Assembly: GCA_964560875.1 (NCBI GenBank)
Contig: CAZLMW010000012.1
Location: 26,424 to 90,423 of the forward strand
Origin: CAZLMW01 sp964560875
Lineage (GTDB): Bacteria; Myxococcota_A; UBA9042
DNA: 64,000 nucleotides
Reading direction: 5' to 3'
Each line of letters begins with the position of its first letter. Position 1 is the stretch's first letter. Below are positions 36,164 through 45,558 of this stretch, in pieces. The notes below the pieces were generated by a model. It worked only from the letters and a program-made list of their open reading frames with translations. It did no database searches and was not told the origin of the DNA. Both the position numbers and the translations under genes were made by a program.

Positions 36164-39100
36164 GGCGGATTCCGTTGGAGGGACGACGCACACACCAGCG
36201 GGTGTGTTGGATGCACGACTACGTGCGCGCCGGGACTGTAGCAGAGTCTTGGCGGCGATCATCGTCGCCGCGCTTGTCGGTGTTCCTGCAGCGGCGGTCG
36301 CGCAGTCGGTGACACTCGCCGTGGCGCCATTTGCCAACAAGACGGGCAAAGCCGATCGCGACGCCCTCGCCAAGGGCCTCGCGGATATGTTGATCACCGA
36401 CCTGTCGACGTCCAAGGACTTCAAGCTCGTGGAACGGGAGCGGCTGCAGGCGCTCGTGGCCGAGATGAAGCTCGCGAAGCAGGGGCTGATCGACCGCAAG
36501 ACCGCGCAGAAGATGGGCAAGCTGCTCGGTGCGGACGCGATCCTGATGGGCACTATGACGGCGCTGGACCCGCAGCTGCGGCTGGACGCGCGCATCGTGA
36601 CGGTCGAGGCCGGCGAGGTGATGGCCGCGGCGAAGGCGACCGGCAAGCTCGAGGAGTTCTTCACGGTCGAAGGCAAGCTTGCCGGCGCGCTGCTCAAGGC
36701 GGTCGGTGTCGCGCTTTCACCGATCCAGCGGATGAAGTTGGGCAAGTCGGGAACGCGCAAAATCACCGCTTTTCGAGCGTATTCACGGGGCTTGGACGCG
36801 ACCGATCGAGGCGACAAGGCGACCGCGGGCAAGTCGTTCGCGGCGGCGCTGGCCTCCGATCCCGGGTTCGCGAAGGCAAAGGAGCGACTGGCGGCGCTCG
36901 AGAAACGCGTCGCGCAGCTCGAAAAGCGCACCGAAGCGGTGGAACGAGCGGGCGGCCTGATCCTCAAACCGAAGAGCGCGATCGACCACTGGTCCAACGC
37001 GAAAGTGCACCTGTCGCGCGGCAATGACAGCGGCGCGGAAACGTCGATGCGGGCGGCGCTCAAACTCCACCCCGAGTGTTTCGATGTGCTGCTCGCGTTC
37101 GCAAAGCTCCGTTTGCGAGCCGGCGGCAGCGCTCCCGACGATAAGGCCTGGCGCAAGGCCGCCAGGGGGCTCCCCAAGCCGATCGGACGCGCGCTGTCGG
37201 CCATCGCGGCGGCCGATCACGCGCGCTATGTGCGCAACAGCAAGATCGCTGCCGACACGGTGGATAAGGGCAAGGCGGTGAAGGGCAAGGCGGCGCGGGG
37301 CAAGCAGAACAAGTGGGCCGGTTTGAGCGCCTGGCTGCGTCTGGTCGCGCTGGGGCCCAAGCTCAATCCCAGGGCGACAGCCGTCGAACGCACCGAAGAG
37401 GCGGCGCTTGTCTTCAGATTGCGCGCGACAAACCTCCGGTCGCCCAACGTCGTCGGCTCATTCACCGATCCCGAAGCCGCGCAGGCCGCCGCGCGCTACG
37501 TCAACGGACGCGCCAAGTGGCTGCAATCCCGCGCGCCAACCACCGCCGGTTTTGTGTTTCCGTTGCCCAGAGCCGCACTCGTCGCTCGCCCGGTGGTCGT
37601 CAGCACACGCGCCTACGGTCGGGGCTGGAAACCGCCGTTCATGTTGCGCGTCACTGTGGGGGCCCCTGAGGCCAGCCAGTGCTTCATCTCGGTCGGCAAA
37701 GCAGCCGAGATCCCCGTGCCTTTCGCCAAGGTCCAGCACCTCTCCGGCGAGGCAACCGTCTTTGAAACCGTCGCGCGTCGCCCATTCCAATTCGGGCGCA
37801 CACACGTCGTCGTTCGCTACCTGGACCGGCGCGGCAACCCCGCTCGATACGAAGCGGATGTCGAGCTCACATCCATGCGCCGCGACACCGGCCGGGGCGA
37901 TCTCGGCGCCCTGGGCGAGCAATCGACGTCGAAATATCCGTGGCTGAGCACGCATTTCGGCAGCTGGAACGACGAAGATGCGGGCGGAGTCCTGCTGATC
38001 GATCCGGGCGCTGGTATCTGGACGATCGCCGACAAGCGAGCCGATCGGTTCGACGTATCGCCGCTCGAAGGCGGCGTCCCCACCCCGTTTGCCGTGGGCG
38101 TGCCGATCCGCGTTCGAAAACCGGGGCAGGGCAGCGCGTTTTGGGGGATCGAGCGGCCGATCCTCTACCGCGTGGGCAAACGCACGCTGATCTCGGGGCG
38201 CGGTCGTTATGGCGTCAACGAGGCGAGAGGCACGCGACGCTGGATCTCGTCGGCCCAGTCCCTCGCGTCGGAGAGTGGCACCACCCTCTTCGGGCTGCAT
38301 GAAGGCGCGCCGTGGCGGCCGGGCTTTGAAACGGCGGCGGCCGGCTCGCCAAAGGGCGGCTGGTACGACAGCAACCACGCGTTCGCTGCGATCGCCAAAC
38401 CAGCGGTCCAGGCGTGGCATGACTACACGGCCCCGTGGCGCGAGCTCGCCGTCGCGGCCGGCAAATCGCGGCAGCCCTGGGTTTGGGTGAGCGGAGCCGT
38501 AATCGATCGTGACGAAGTGACCGTGATCGCCTACATGGCCTGCGTTCGCACCGGTAAATGCCAGCCGCCCCATGGCAGCAGCTGCGCCGATCAGAACGGC
38601 AAGGTCTACCGCGCTCAGTACGGCGGCGACCAGGCCACCGGATGTCTGCCCGTGACGCCGAATCGCTACCCGATCACCGGGATCACCAAGGCGCAGGCGG
38701 CGGCGTTTTGTGCGTGGCGCGGCGGCGAACTTCCCAAGTCATCGCGGTTGGCGAAAGCGGCGACCGCACAGCGCGAAAACGTCGGCTCGTCCAAGCGGTT
38801 TATCGACAACACACTCGACGCCGTGACGTGCGACTGGATGCGCTTTGGCCGTCGCAAGAAGATGTGCGATCCAGACCGTCTGGTCACGACCAATTACTGG
38901 GACGGGTACGGCTGGATCGCGCCGACCGGGATGCACCCAACCTCCGGCCCCGAACACGTGCTCGGCAACGTGCGCGAGTGGGTCAAAGACGGCGAAAACA
39001 AGGCCTTTGGCTGCTCGTGGAAGGACATCCTCGGCCCCGATTGTGAGGCGGCCCGGGCGATCAAGACCGTGTCGGACACAGACGTAGGGTTTCGATGCGT

Positions 39101-40607
39101 CTACGGGAGCAAACCGCGCCTCTCAGCCGTCGGCCAGGCGAAAAAAGAGGGACCGTTGCGCACCGGCAAGCCGTCGCTCAGCTGGGAATCTGTCCCGGGC
39201 GGGACGTTCGTGTATGGGGAAAAGAGACGACGCGAGTTCCCGCAGATCGAGCTGCCAGCAGCACCAGACGACCAAAGGGATGCAGCATTCGCGGTGCTTG
39301 TTGGTGTTTCGCGCAAAGACTTCGACGCGGTGATCGACCTGTTCGCCAAGCGGGGGATCGCGACGCCGGTCGATGCCCATCACCTCCAGGAGATCTTTTC
39401 GCGAGGGCGCGCATCGGGGCTGTCCGGACGCAAACTGGTCGCTTTGCTGCAGCGCTTCATCGCCGGCAAGGTCGACAAAAAACAGATGCGCTCCAAGTTC
39501 GAGGCGTATATCGACCCGAACTATGCGGTCCGCCAGTGGCTCCGAAAGAGCCGCGCGCGCGACGATCGCAAACGGCCCGCAGACGACGCCGAAAAGCGTA
39601 CCGCGATGGTGTATCGGCTCACCCAGGTCATCCGGGGCTACCAGCGGATCCCGCCGCTCAAAGATGCGCCGCGCTACGACAAACGTCGCGGATTCTCGTG
39701 CGCGACCCAACCGCTGGGAACCTGCATCGATCGCACGGCAATGAGCGGGACACGCATCTACGTCGAGCGGCATGACCCGCGCAAGGTGAAGCTCAAAGGC
39801 TTCAAGATCATGGACCGCGAGGTCACCCAAGCGCAGTTCCGCGAGGCGATGGGCTTCAACCCGTCCGATCGCGGCTGCCCGAATTGTCCGGTCGTTCGCG
39901 CGACGTGGACCGAAGCGGCGGCGTTCTGCAAGAAGGTTGGCGGGCGGCTGCCGACCGAAGCCGAATGGGAATATGCGGCGCTCGGCGGCGGCGACAAGGG
40001 GCGATACGGCGACCTCGACGACATTGCGCGGTGGCGGGGCAACACCAGCAAACTGCCCAAGACAGGCGGTAAAGACGACAACGGCTACGACCTGCACGAC
40101 ATGGTGGGCAGCGTGTGGGAGTGGACCGCCGACCGCTATGAACGGTCCGACTACATATCGGGCGCGCTTCGCTACATCCGGGTCGCAGCAGAGGGCGAAA
40201 AGCGGAAGTACCGCGCGCCGACGATTCGTGACGTGCTCGCCGGAAAGAAAGAGCCGCCGGCCGGCCGGGTTTGCCTGCAGACGCACAAGAACAAGCCGCT
40301 GATCGAAGCGAACCTGCAGCGCATCCCGTGGAAGCTCGAAAAACCCAAACGCAGCGACATCATCGCCTGCTATCCCAACGCCAAGCGCGCGGTTGCCGCC
40401 GTCGTCGAGGCGTTCGCCAACAACCCGTCTGGACCGGCCATCGACCCGAACAAACACGGTCCAAACAAGCACACGCGCCGAACGACACAGCGTGTGCTCA
40501 AGGGCGGAAGCTACGGCGCCGATGAGCGGCTGATCGGGGCGAGGATCCGCACGCCGTACAACGCGCAGTTGCGGCACTCGTTCGTCGGCTTCCGCTGCGC
40601 GCGTTGA
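36162..40607 (+). CDS. CsgG-like domain fused to two formylglycine-generating-enzyme-like domains, 1481 aa
   Basis: The frame from ATG 36162 gives 1481 residues; AAGGA precedes it at slightly long spacing, and GTG 36204 is another possible start. A signal peptide is likely (VLAAIIVAALVGVPAAAVAQ). Residues ~48-220 form a CsgG/FlgT-like domain (SVTLAVAPFANKTGK, ADMLITDLSTS, LVERERLQALVAEMKLAK, KLLGADAILMGTM), which in other proteins helps lipoprotein or curli secretion. The middle has coiled-coil and TPR-like helices. Two FGE-like domains follow: a degenerate one (residues ~860-990, HVLGNVREWVKDG) and a better one at the C-terminus (EVTQAQFREAMG, GGRLPTEAEWEYAALG, GSVWEWTADRY, GGSYG, FVGFRCAR). 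FGE-like domains of this kind are often non-enzymatic sugar- or protein-binding. No sulfatase is near. A Ser/Thr kinase follows 18 bp downstream. Confidence 0.8.
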   Translation: MADSVGGTTHTPAGVLDARLRARRDCSRVLAAIIVAALVGVPAAAVAQSVTLAVAPFANKTGKADRDALAKGLADMLITDLSTSKDFKLVERERLQALVAEMKLAKQGLIDRKTAQKMGKLLGADAILMGTMTALDPQLRLDARIVTVEAGEVMAAAKATGKLEEFFTVEGKLAGALLKAVGVALSPIQRMKLGKSGTRKITAFRAYSRGLDATDRGDKATAGKSFAAALASDPGFAKAKERLAALEKRVAQLEKRTEAVERAGGLILKPKSAIDHWSNAKVHLSRGNDSGAETSMRAALKLHPECFDVLLAFAKLRLRAGGSAPDDKAWRKAARGLPKPIGRALSAIAAADHARYVRNSKIAADTVDKGKAVKGKAARGKQNKWAGLSAWLRLVALGPKLNPRATAVERTEEAALVFRLRATNLRSPNVVGSFTDPEAAQAAARYVNGRAKWLQSRAPTTAGFVFPLPRAALVARPVVVSTRAYGRGWKPPFMLRVTVGAPEASQCFISVGKAAEIPVPFAKVQHLSGEATVFETVARRPFQFGRTHVVVRYLDRRGNPARYEADVELTSMRRDTGRGDLGALGEQSTSKYPWLSTHFGSWNDEDAGGVLLIDPGAGIWTIADKRADRFDVSPLEGGVPTPFAVGVPIRVRKPGQGSAFWGIERPILYRVGKRTLISGRGRYGVNEARGTRRWISSAQSLASESGTTLFGLHEGAPWRPGFETAAAGSPKGGWYDSNHAFAAIAKPAVQAWHDYTAPWRELAVAAGKSRQPWVWVSGAVIDRDEVTVIAYMACVRTGKCQPPHGSSCADQNGKVYRAQYGGDQATGCLPVTPNRYPITGITKAQAAAFCAWRGGELPKSSRLAKAATAQRENVGSSKRFIDNTLDAVTCDWMRFGRRKKMCDPDRLVTTNYWDGYGWIAPTGMHPTSGPEHVLGNVREWVKDGENKAFGCSWKDILGPDCEAARAIKTVSDTDVGFRCVYGSKPRLSAVGQAKKEGPLRTGKPSLSWESVPGGTFVYGEKRRREFPQIELPAAPDDQRDAAFAVLVGVSRKDFDAVIDLFAKRGIATPVDAHHLQEIFSRGRASGLSGRKLVALLQRFIAGKVDKKQMRSKFEAYIDPNYAVRQWLRKSRARDDRKRPADDAEKRTAMVYRLTQVIRGYQRIPPLKDAPRYDKRRGFSCATQPLGTCIDRTAMSGTRIYVERHDPRKVKLKGFKIMDREVTQAQFREAMGFNPSDRGCPNCPVVRATWTEAAAFCKKVGGRLPTEAEWEYAALGGGDKGRYGDLDDIARWRGNTSKLPKTGGKDDNGYDLHDMVGSVWEWTADRYERSDYISGALRYIRVAAEGEKRKYRAPTIRDVLAGKKEPPAGRVCLQTHKNKPLIEANLQRIPWKLEKPKRSDIIACYPNAKRAVAAVVEAFANNPSGPAIDPNKHGPNKHTRRTTQRVLKGGSYGADERLIGARIRTPYNAQLRHSFVGFRCAR

Positions 40608-40625
40608 TATGCCATCGTCGCCGCC

Positions 40626-43013
40626 ATGCAGGGCACAGATCCGCTGATTGGCACCACGTTTGCCGACCGGTACCGCATCGAAAGACGCCTCGGCGCCGGC
40701 GGCATGGGCGCGGTGTATGTCGCTACGCAACTGTCGATGGACCGGCAGGTTGCGCTCAAAGTGCTCGGCGACCACGTGGCCCACAGCGAAGCTGCGACCA
40801 AGCGTTTCTATCGCGAGATGCAGGCGACGGCCCGGGTCGAACACCAGAACACGATCCGCGTCTACGATTTCGGCGAATCCGATGACGGCCAGCTCTTCCT
40901 TGCGATGGAGCTGCTCGACGGCAAGACCTTGCACGCGGTCTTGCATGACGAAGGCGCCCTCGACACGGCCCGCTCGCTCCATATCGCCGGGCAAATCGCG
41001 CGCGCCCTCGGCGCCGCACATCACGAGGGCATCGTTCACCGCGATCTGAAGCCCGAAAACGTGATGTTGCTGGATCGATACGGCGAGCGTGACTTCGTGA
41101 AGGTGCTCGATTTTGGGATCGCGCGCTTCGCAACCGGCGCCGATCCGTCCGACGGCGAGCCGCAGATCACCAAAGCCGGCACACTTATCGGCACGCCGCT
41201 GTACATGTCGCCCGAACAGGCGCTCGGTCGCGAGCTCGACGGGCGATCCGATCTTTACGCCCTCGGCGTCTTGCTCTTCCAGATGACCACGGGCTCGGTT
41301 CCGTTTACCGATCCAACGCCGGTCCGCGTGCTGTTCATGCACGCCCACGAGTCACCGCCACGCCCATCCGAAGTCGCGCCGGGCAGGGTGCCTCCGCGGG
41401 TCGAACACCTCATCAACCGTCTGCTTGATAAGGATCCGAACAATCGGCCGCAGACAGCCAGTGAAGTCGTGCGGGAGGTCCGGGAATCGACCGAAGCGGA
41501 CACGCTCCACGAAGGCAACACGGGGGCATCGCGATCGTCGCGCCTGAGCGACCCTACCTCGATGGCCCGTGCGCGCGCCAGGTACGCCGATCCACAGGCC
41601 GGAATCGCGACGCGGCAGTCGTCGGTTGAAGTGGACCCAAGCGCGGATGCGACGGCCGCGACCGCTGACGGCCTGGCACCGGTCCGCGCCATCAAGGAAC
41701 CATCGGCGCTCGAGATCACAGCTCCGACGATCGAGGCGTCTTCGGAGCAGGTAGCCGCCGCTGGTGCGCCGGCAACCGCAGTCAATAGCAAGCCCGTGAC
41801 GGTCAATGTCTCGGACGACCATGTCGACACGGGCGCGCTGACAATGGTCGGTGATGCCGCGCCGGTCTCCGAAGAGATACTCGCCCCCACGATCGCGGCT
41901 CATGTCGACGACCTGGGCTCGCCGGTCCCCCAAGCCACCCCCGAACAAGCGCGACCCGAAGCCGGGGACGGAGACAAGCCCGAGCAAGCCTCGAAAGACG
42001 CAGCAGAACCGGCCCCAAGACCAGCCGTTCAGCAGCCGAAGCCGTCGACCGGCACAGATTCGACACCAGCCGCCACGAAGAAATCCGGTTCAAAGGGACC
42101 CATGATCGCAGCCGCCGCTGTCGTGCTGGCTGCAATTGGCGGGGTCGTGGCGATGTCGGGCGGGGGCGCGAGCACAGATCCAAACACCGCGACAATCGCC
42201 AAGACCACGGAATCGGAGAAGACCGCGGCGAAAGCGAAGGGAAAAGAGAAAGAAGCCGAGATCTCGCGCGTCGCTGAGCTTCGAGCGACGCTCAACAAGC
42301 TGGCGCGCGACGCCAACGAACCGGTGACCGCAGAGGCCTGTCAGAGCCACAACGAGGCGGAGGTCGCGGTGATGATCGCAGCCCGGAAAAAGCTCGTCGG
42401 CGGGCGCGCTCGTGGCAAGAGGAAGGCGGACCTCGACGCGGTCGGAGAGCTCGAAGCGCTCGAGGGCAGGGGGGCCGAAGCTGACGCGATCCTGGCCAAA
42501 GCGCTGCTGTTTGCCGGGCGATCCGACACCGAGATTGGAGCCGCCGCCAAACGTGCCACCAAGGCCTGCGCGCAGCTCGCGCTCGCCCACGCAACCCTGG
42601 GCACAGTCCACCTGCTGGCCAAGCGCGCCGACGCCGCCGACGCCGCGTACTCCGAAGCGCTCAAGCACGCACCTGACTACCGCGCCGCCCAGTTCAATTA
42701 CGGGCTCGCCGCGGTGCAGTTGCGGGACAGCCCCAAAGCCATCGCGCGGTTCGACAAGCTGATCGCCGAAGCGCCCAATCACCCCCGGGCGTACTTCGGC
42801 CGCGCCCAGGCCAAGCTCGCAGGCAAGGACTTCCAAGGCGCGCTCAAGGACATCGATGTGGCGCTGCAGAAAGACCCGAACGACGGCGATGCCCATTTCG
42901 TGCGCGGCATCTCTTTGATCGGAATCGGCGCCGTAGACACAGCCAACGAGGCCTTCTGCAAGTCATCCAGCCTCGGCAACAAGCTGGCGGCAAAGCAGTG
43001 CAAGAAGCCGTAG
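40626..43013 (+). CDS. Transmembrane Ser/Thr protein kinase with TPR domain
   Basis: 795 residues from ATG 40626, 18 bp after the FGE-like gene. The kinase domain (~16-285) is complete: GAGGMG glycine loop, K45 in VALKVL, catalytic D140 in HRDLKPEN, DFG at 162-164, GTPLYMSPEQA. It is a PknB/Pkn-type kinase. A long Pro/Ala-rich linker with an acidic stretch leads to one membrane helix (~493-513, IAAAAVVLAAIGGVVAM), so the C-terminal half faces the periplasm. That part has coiled-coil then TPR-like repeats (HATLGTVHLLAKRADAADAA, DYRAAQFNYGLAAVQL, HPRAYFGRAQAKLAG, DGDAHFVRGISL) that probably bind a partner. The neighbouring FGE-like and CsgG-like proteins are candidate partners or substrates. 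Confidence 0.93.
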   Translation: MQGTDPLIGTTFADRYRIERRLGAGGMGAVYVATQLSMDRQVALKVLGDHVAHSEAATKRFYREMQATARVEHQNTIRVYDFGESDDGQLFLAMELLDGKTLHAVLHDEGALDTARSLHIAGQIARALGAAHHEGIVHRDLKPENVMLLDRYGERDFVKVLDFGIARFATGADPSDGEPQITKAGTLIGTPLYMSPEQALGRELDGRSDLYALGVLLFQMTTGSVPFTDPTPVRVLFMHAHESPPRPSEVAPGRVPPRVEHLINRLLDKDPNNRPQTASEVVREVRESTEADTLHEGNTGASRSSRLSDPTSMARARARYADPQAGIATRQSSVEVDPSADATAATADGLAPVRAIKEPSALEITAPTIEASSEQVAAAGAPATAVNSKPVTVNVSDDHVDTGALTMVGDAAPVSEEILAPTIAAHVDDLGSPVPQATPEQARPEAGDGDKPEQASKDAAEPAPRPAVQQPKPSTGTDSTPAATKKSGSKGPMIAAAAVVLAAIGGVVAMSGGGASTDPNTATIAKTTESEKTAAKAKGKEKEAEISRVAELRATLNKLARDANEPVTAEACQSHNEAEVAVMIAARKKLVGGRARGKRKADLDAVGELEALEGRGAEADAILAKALLFAGRSDTEIGAAAKRATKACAQLALAHATLGTVHLLAKRADAADAAYSEALKHAPDYRAAQFNYGLAAVQLRDSPKAIARFDKLIAEAPNHPRAYFGRAQAKLAGKDFQGALKDIDVALQKDPNDGDAHFVRGISLIGIGAVDTANEAFCKSSSLGNKLAAKQCKKP

Positions 43014-43059
43014 CAGCGTGCGAGAAGCTCCGTCCCCGGGCTGACAATCCGCGGCTCGA

Positions 43060-43860
43060 CTATTGGACCATCGAGGCAAGGTCGAGCTGGGCGAGTTGGA
43101 AGTCGGGCCGCTCCTTGACGACCTTCTGCAGCTCCGCGCGCGCTTTCTTGAAGTCGCCCCGATCCTTTGCGTCGAGCGCCTTGGCGTAACGGACAGCCTG
43201 CTTGGCGTGCAGCTTCTTGGGCGGCTTGGCGCGCTTTCGGCGCTTGTACTTGCGCACGACGCGAGGCGGCAATGCCGGCAGCTTTTCGGTCAAGACGGCG
43301 GCGAGCTTGGTGCTCAGCTGTTGTTCGAGTCCGATGAAGTCGTCCTGCTTGCCGTTGACGCCGAAGCTCCGCAGGATCGTGCCGGTCTCGACTTCCACCA
43401 CCTTGGCGTCGATCCGCAGCGTACCCATCATCGCGAAATAGCCGCCGATAATCATGAACCGGGCGCCGAGAAGCTTGCCGATCCGGGCCGATGTGCGCTT
43501 GTCGAAGGAGCGCGTGTTGGACAGCTTCATCTCCTTGAGGAGCTCTTGCAGACGTTCCCGCTCGACGAGACGGACGCGATCCACCGCGCTGAGATCGGAA
43601 ATGACCATCTGCGCCAACCCCTTGCGCAGCATCGCCATCTCGTCGTCTTTTTTGCCGCGGTAGTCGAAGTAAAGCACGGCGACAGTGGGCCGGTTGTCCG
43701 CTTTCTTCGCTTTCTTGGCGGTCTTCTTCTTGGCCGTCTTCTTCTTGGAATCGCGGGCGGCGTCGGCCCGCTTGCTCTTGCTGGGCGCTGCGATGCTCAC
43801 TGTCGCGAAGAGCAGGGCGGTCAACCCCACGATGGCCGTGGTTGTGCGGCGTTTGCGCAT
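43060..43860 (-). CDS. CsgG-like exported protein with TPR-like tail
   Basis: 266 residues from ATG 43860 with GGAGGGGACC upstream. Signal peptide of about 25 residues (IVGLTALLFATVSIAAP), then a Lys-rich segment. Residues ~55-190 repeat the CsgG/FlgT-type pattern also in the 1481-aa protein: PTVAVLYFDYRGK, LAQMVISDLSA, RLVERERLQELLKEMKLS, KLLGARFMIIGG. The C-terminal ~60 residues look like a TPR (AVRYAKALDAKDRGDFKKA, RAELQKVVKERPDFQLAQLD). Probably a periplasmic assembly or scaffolding protein; the curli pore itself has features not seen here. Convergent with the kinase gene, upstream of an AmpG-like gene but on the same strand as it. Confidence 0.8.
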   Translation of the reverse strand: MRKRRTTTAIVGLTALLFATVSIAAPSKSKRADAARDSKKKTAKKKTAKKAKKADNRPTVAVLYFDYRGKKDDEMAMLRKGLAQMVISDLSAVDRVRLVERERLQELLKEMKLSNTRSFDKRTSARIGKLLGARFMIIGGYFAMMGTLRIDAKVVEVETGTILRSFGVNGKQDDFIGLEQQLSTKLAAVLTEKLPALPPRVVRKYKRRKRAKPPKKLHAKQAVRYAKALDAKDRGDFKKARAELQKVVKERPDFQLAQLDLASMVQ

Positions 43861-43906
43861 GGTCCCCTCCGATGCCCGGGCAAAGCGGTGAAGCTGTAAC
43901 GCAACG

Positions 43907-45151
43907 CTACCGTTTCTGATTCCACGGCGCGACCCACTTCAACATCACCATGCCAGGGATGGCGCACACGGTGCAGACCAGGAAAAACGTGGTCCAGCCG
44001 ACGCCCTCGACGATGAAGCCGGTGCTCGCGTTGACGAATGTGCGCGGGATCGCCCCGATGCTGGTCAGGAGCGCGAACTGGGTGGCGGTGTGGCTTTGGC
44101 TCACGCGGTGGCCGATGTAGGTCACGAAAACGCATGTGCCAAGGCCCACGCCGAGGTACTCGCCGCTGACCACGAAGAAAAGAGCTGTCCGGTTGACGCC
44201 GATCTCCGAAAGCGCCGCGAATCCGAGGATCGTGATCATCTGGATGACGCCGGCCAGCCACAGGGAGCGGTTGACGCCGAACTTGCCGAGCATGGCGGTG
44301 GCGACGGCTGCACCGGCGATAAACGACCAGAGAGACGCGACCTTGGCGACCGTTCCGATATCCGTCTTGGTGAAGCCGACGTCGAGATAGAATGGCGTGA
44401 TCAGCGACGTGGCCATGCTGTCGCCGAGCTTGTAGAGCAGCATGAACGCCAGGATCGAAAGGGCGGTCGCGGCGCCGTCGCGCTGGAAAAACTCGGTGAA
44501 GGGTTCGATGACCGCGGCACGAAACGTTCGCGGAGGTGCGTTGGCCTCGGGCTCGGGCATGGCGATCGAGGCGCCGATGCCGAGCAGCATGAACCCCGCG
44601 ACAACGAGATGGACCTGCTCCCACGGCATGCGGTCCGCGAGGATGAGGGCAAGCGCGCCGGGGACGAGCGTCGACAGACGGTAGGCGTTGACGAAGATGC
44701 TGCTGCCGACCCCGAATTCCTCGTCGTCGAGCATCTCGCGGCGGTGAGCGTCCAGAACAATGTCCTGGCTGGCGCTGAAGAACGCGACAACGCCGACCAC
44801 GACCGCGATCCACTGCACATCGCGCTGCGGATCGAAGAGGGAAAACGAGGCGAGCCCGATGAGCAATCCGATCTGGGTGATGATCGCCCAGCCGCGGCGA
44901 CGCCCGAAGAAAGGCGGAATGAAGCCGTCGAGCAGCGGCGACCAGAGGAATTTCCACGTGTAGGGGAAGCCGATCAGGGCAAACAAGCCGATGGTCTTGA
45001 GGCTCACTCCCTGGTCGCGCAGCCAGGCGGGCACGAGCTGATAGAGGACGAACAATGGCATGCCCGACGAGAAGCCGCAGAAGAGGCAGATCAGCATCCG
45101 CCTGTCATTGAGCAGCTGCCAGACCGAGCGCTTCTGGACGGTGTCGTTCAC
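43907..45151 (-). CDS. MFS permease of the AmpG (muropeptide) type
   Basis: 414 residues from ATG 45151. About 12 membrane helices can be read. The N-terminal signature GFSSGMPLFVLYQLVPAWL, the stretch YTWKFLWSPLLDGFIPPF followed by GRRRGWAIITQ, and SQDIVLDAHRREML agree with the AmpG family, which imports anhydro-muropeptides for peptidoglycan recycling. A relative importing a different molecule cannot be excluded. Encoded downstream of the pterin dehydratase gene on the same strand, with an 83-bp gap that shows nothing notable. Confidence 0.85.
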   Translation of the reverse strand: MNDTVQKRSVWQLLNDRRMLICLFCGFSSGMPLFVLYQLVPAWLRDQGVSLKTIGLFALIGFPYTWKFLWSPLLDGFIPPFFGRRRGWAIITQIGLLIGLASFSLFDPQRDVQWIAVVVGVVAFFSASQDIVLDAHRREMLDDEEFGVGSSIFVNAYRLSTLVPGALALILADRMPWEQVHLVVAGFMLLGIGASIAMPEPEANAPPRTFRAAVIEPFTEFFQRDGAATALSILAFMLLYKLGDSMATSLITPFYLDVGFTKTDIGTVAKVASLWSFIAGAAVATAMLGKFGVNRSLWLAGVIQMITILGFAALSEIGVNRTALFFVVSGEYLGVGLGTCVFVTYIGHRVSQSHTATQFALLTSIGAIPRTFVNASTGFIVEGVGWTTFFLVCTVCAIPGMVMLKWVAPWNQKR

Positions 45152-45234
45152 AGAGCCATGATGCCCCCGGTTCAGGGCGGCGCCAGTTTACCCGCGATTA
45201 TCTTGTTGCTGGTGGCAAGCCGCAGAGTGGCTGT

Positions 45235-45552
45235 CTACGAGGCCCCGGGCGGGATCCGTTCGAGCACCGTGTCGATTCGGCGCGCAAGGTCAAAGTCTCG
45301 CTGCGTGATGCCACCGGCGTCGTGCGACCAGAGGGTGATCGAGACACGGTTGTAGACGTTGGCCCAGTTGGGATGATGGTCGGCGCCGTCGGCGATGATC
45401 GCGACCGCCGACATGAAAGCGAACGCGGTCACGAAGTCTGCGAATTGCAGCTCGCGCCGTAGTTTGCCGTCCGATGCCTGCCAGCCAGCGTGGCGCTCCA
45501 CGAATTTCGCGATGGCGTCGTCGCTGGCCAGCGTTGTCTCGTACTTGCCCAC
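45235..45552 (-). CDS. phhB: Pterin-4a-carbinolamine dehydratase
   Basis: 105 residues from GTG 45552; the family length is about 100. The active-site pattern is intact: FADFVTAFAFMSAVAIIAD, the DHHPNW tripeptide-His motif, and VYNRVSITLWSHDAGGIT. It dehydrates the carbinolamine left by aromatic amino-acid hydroxylases and may also help as a general pterin enzyme. No hydroxylase gene is in the window. It begins six bases after the MORN-repeat gene stop, so they share a transcript. Confidence 0.92.
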   Translation of the reverse strand: MGKYETTLASDDAIAKFVERHAGWQASDGKLRRELQFADFVTAFAFMSAVAIIADGADHHPNWANVYNRVSITLWSHDAGGITQRDFDLARRIDTVLERIPPGAS

Positions 45553-45558
45553 AATCGT

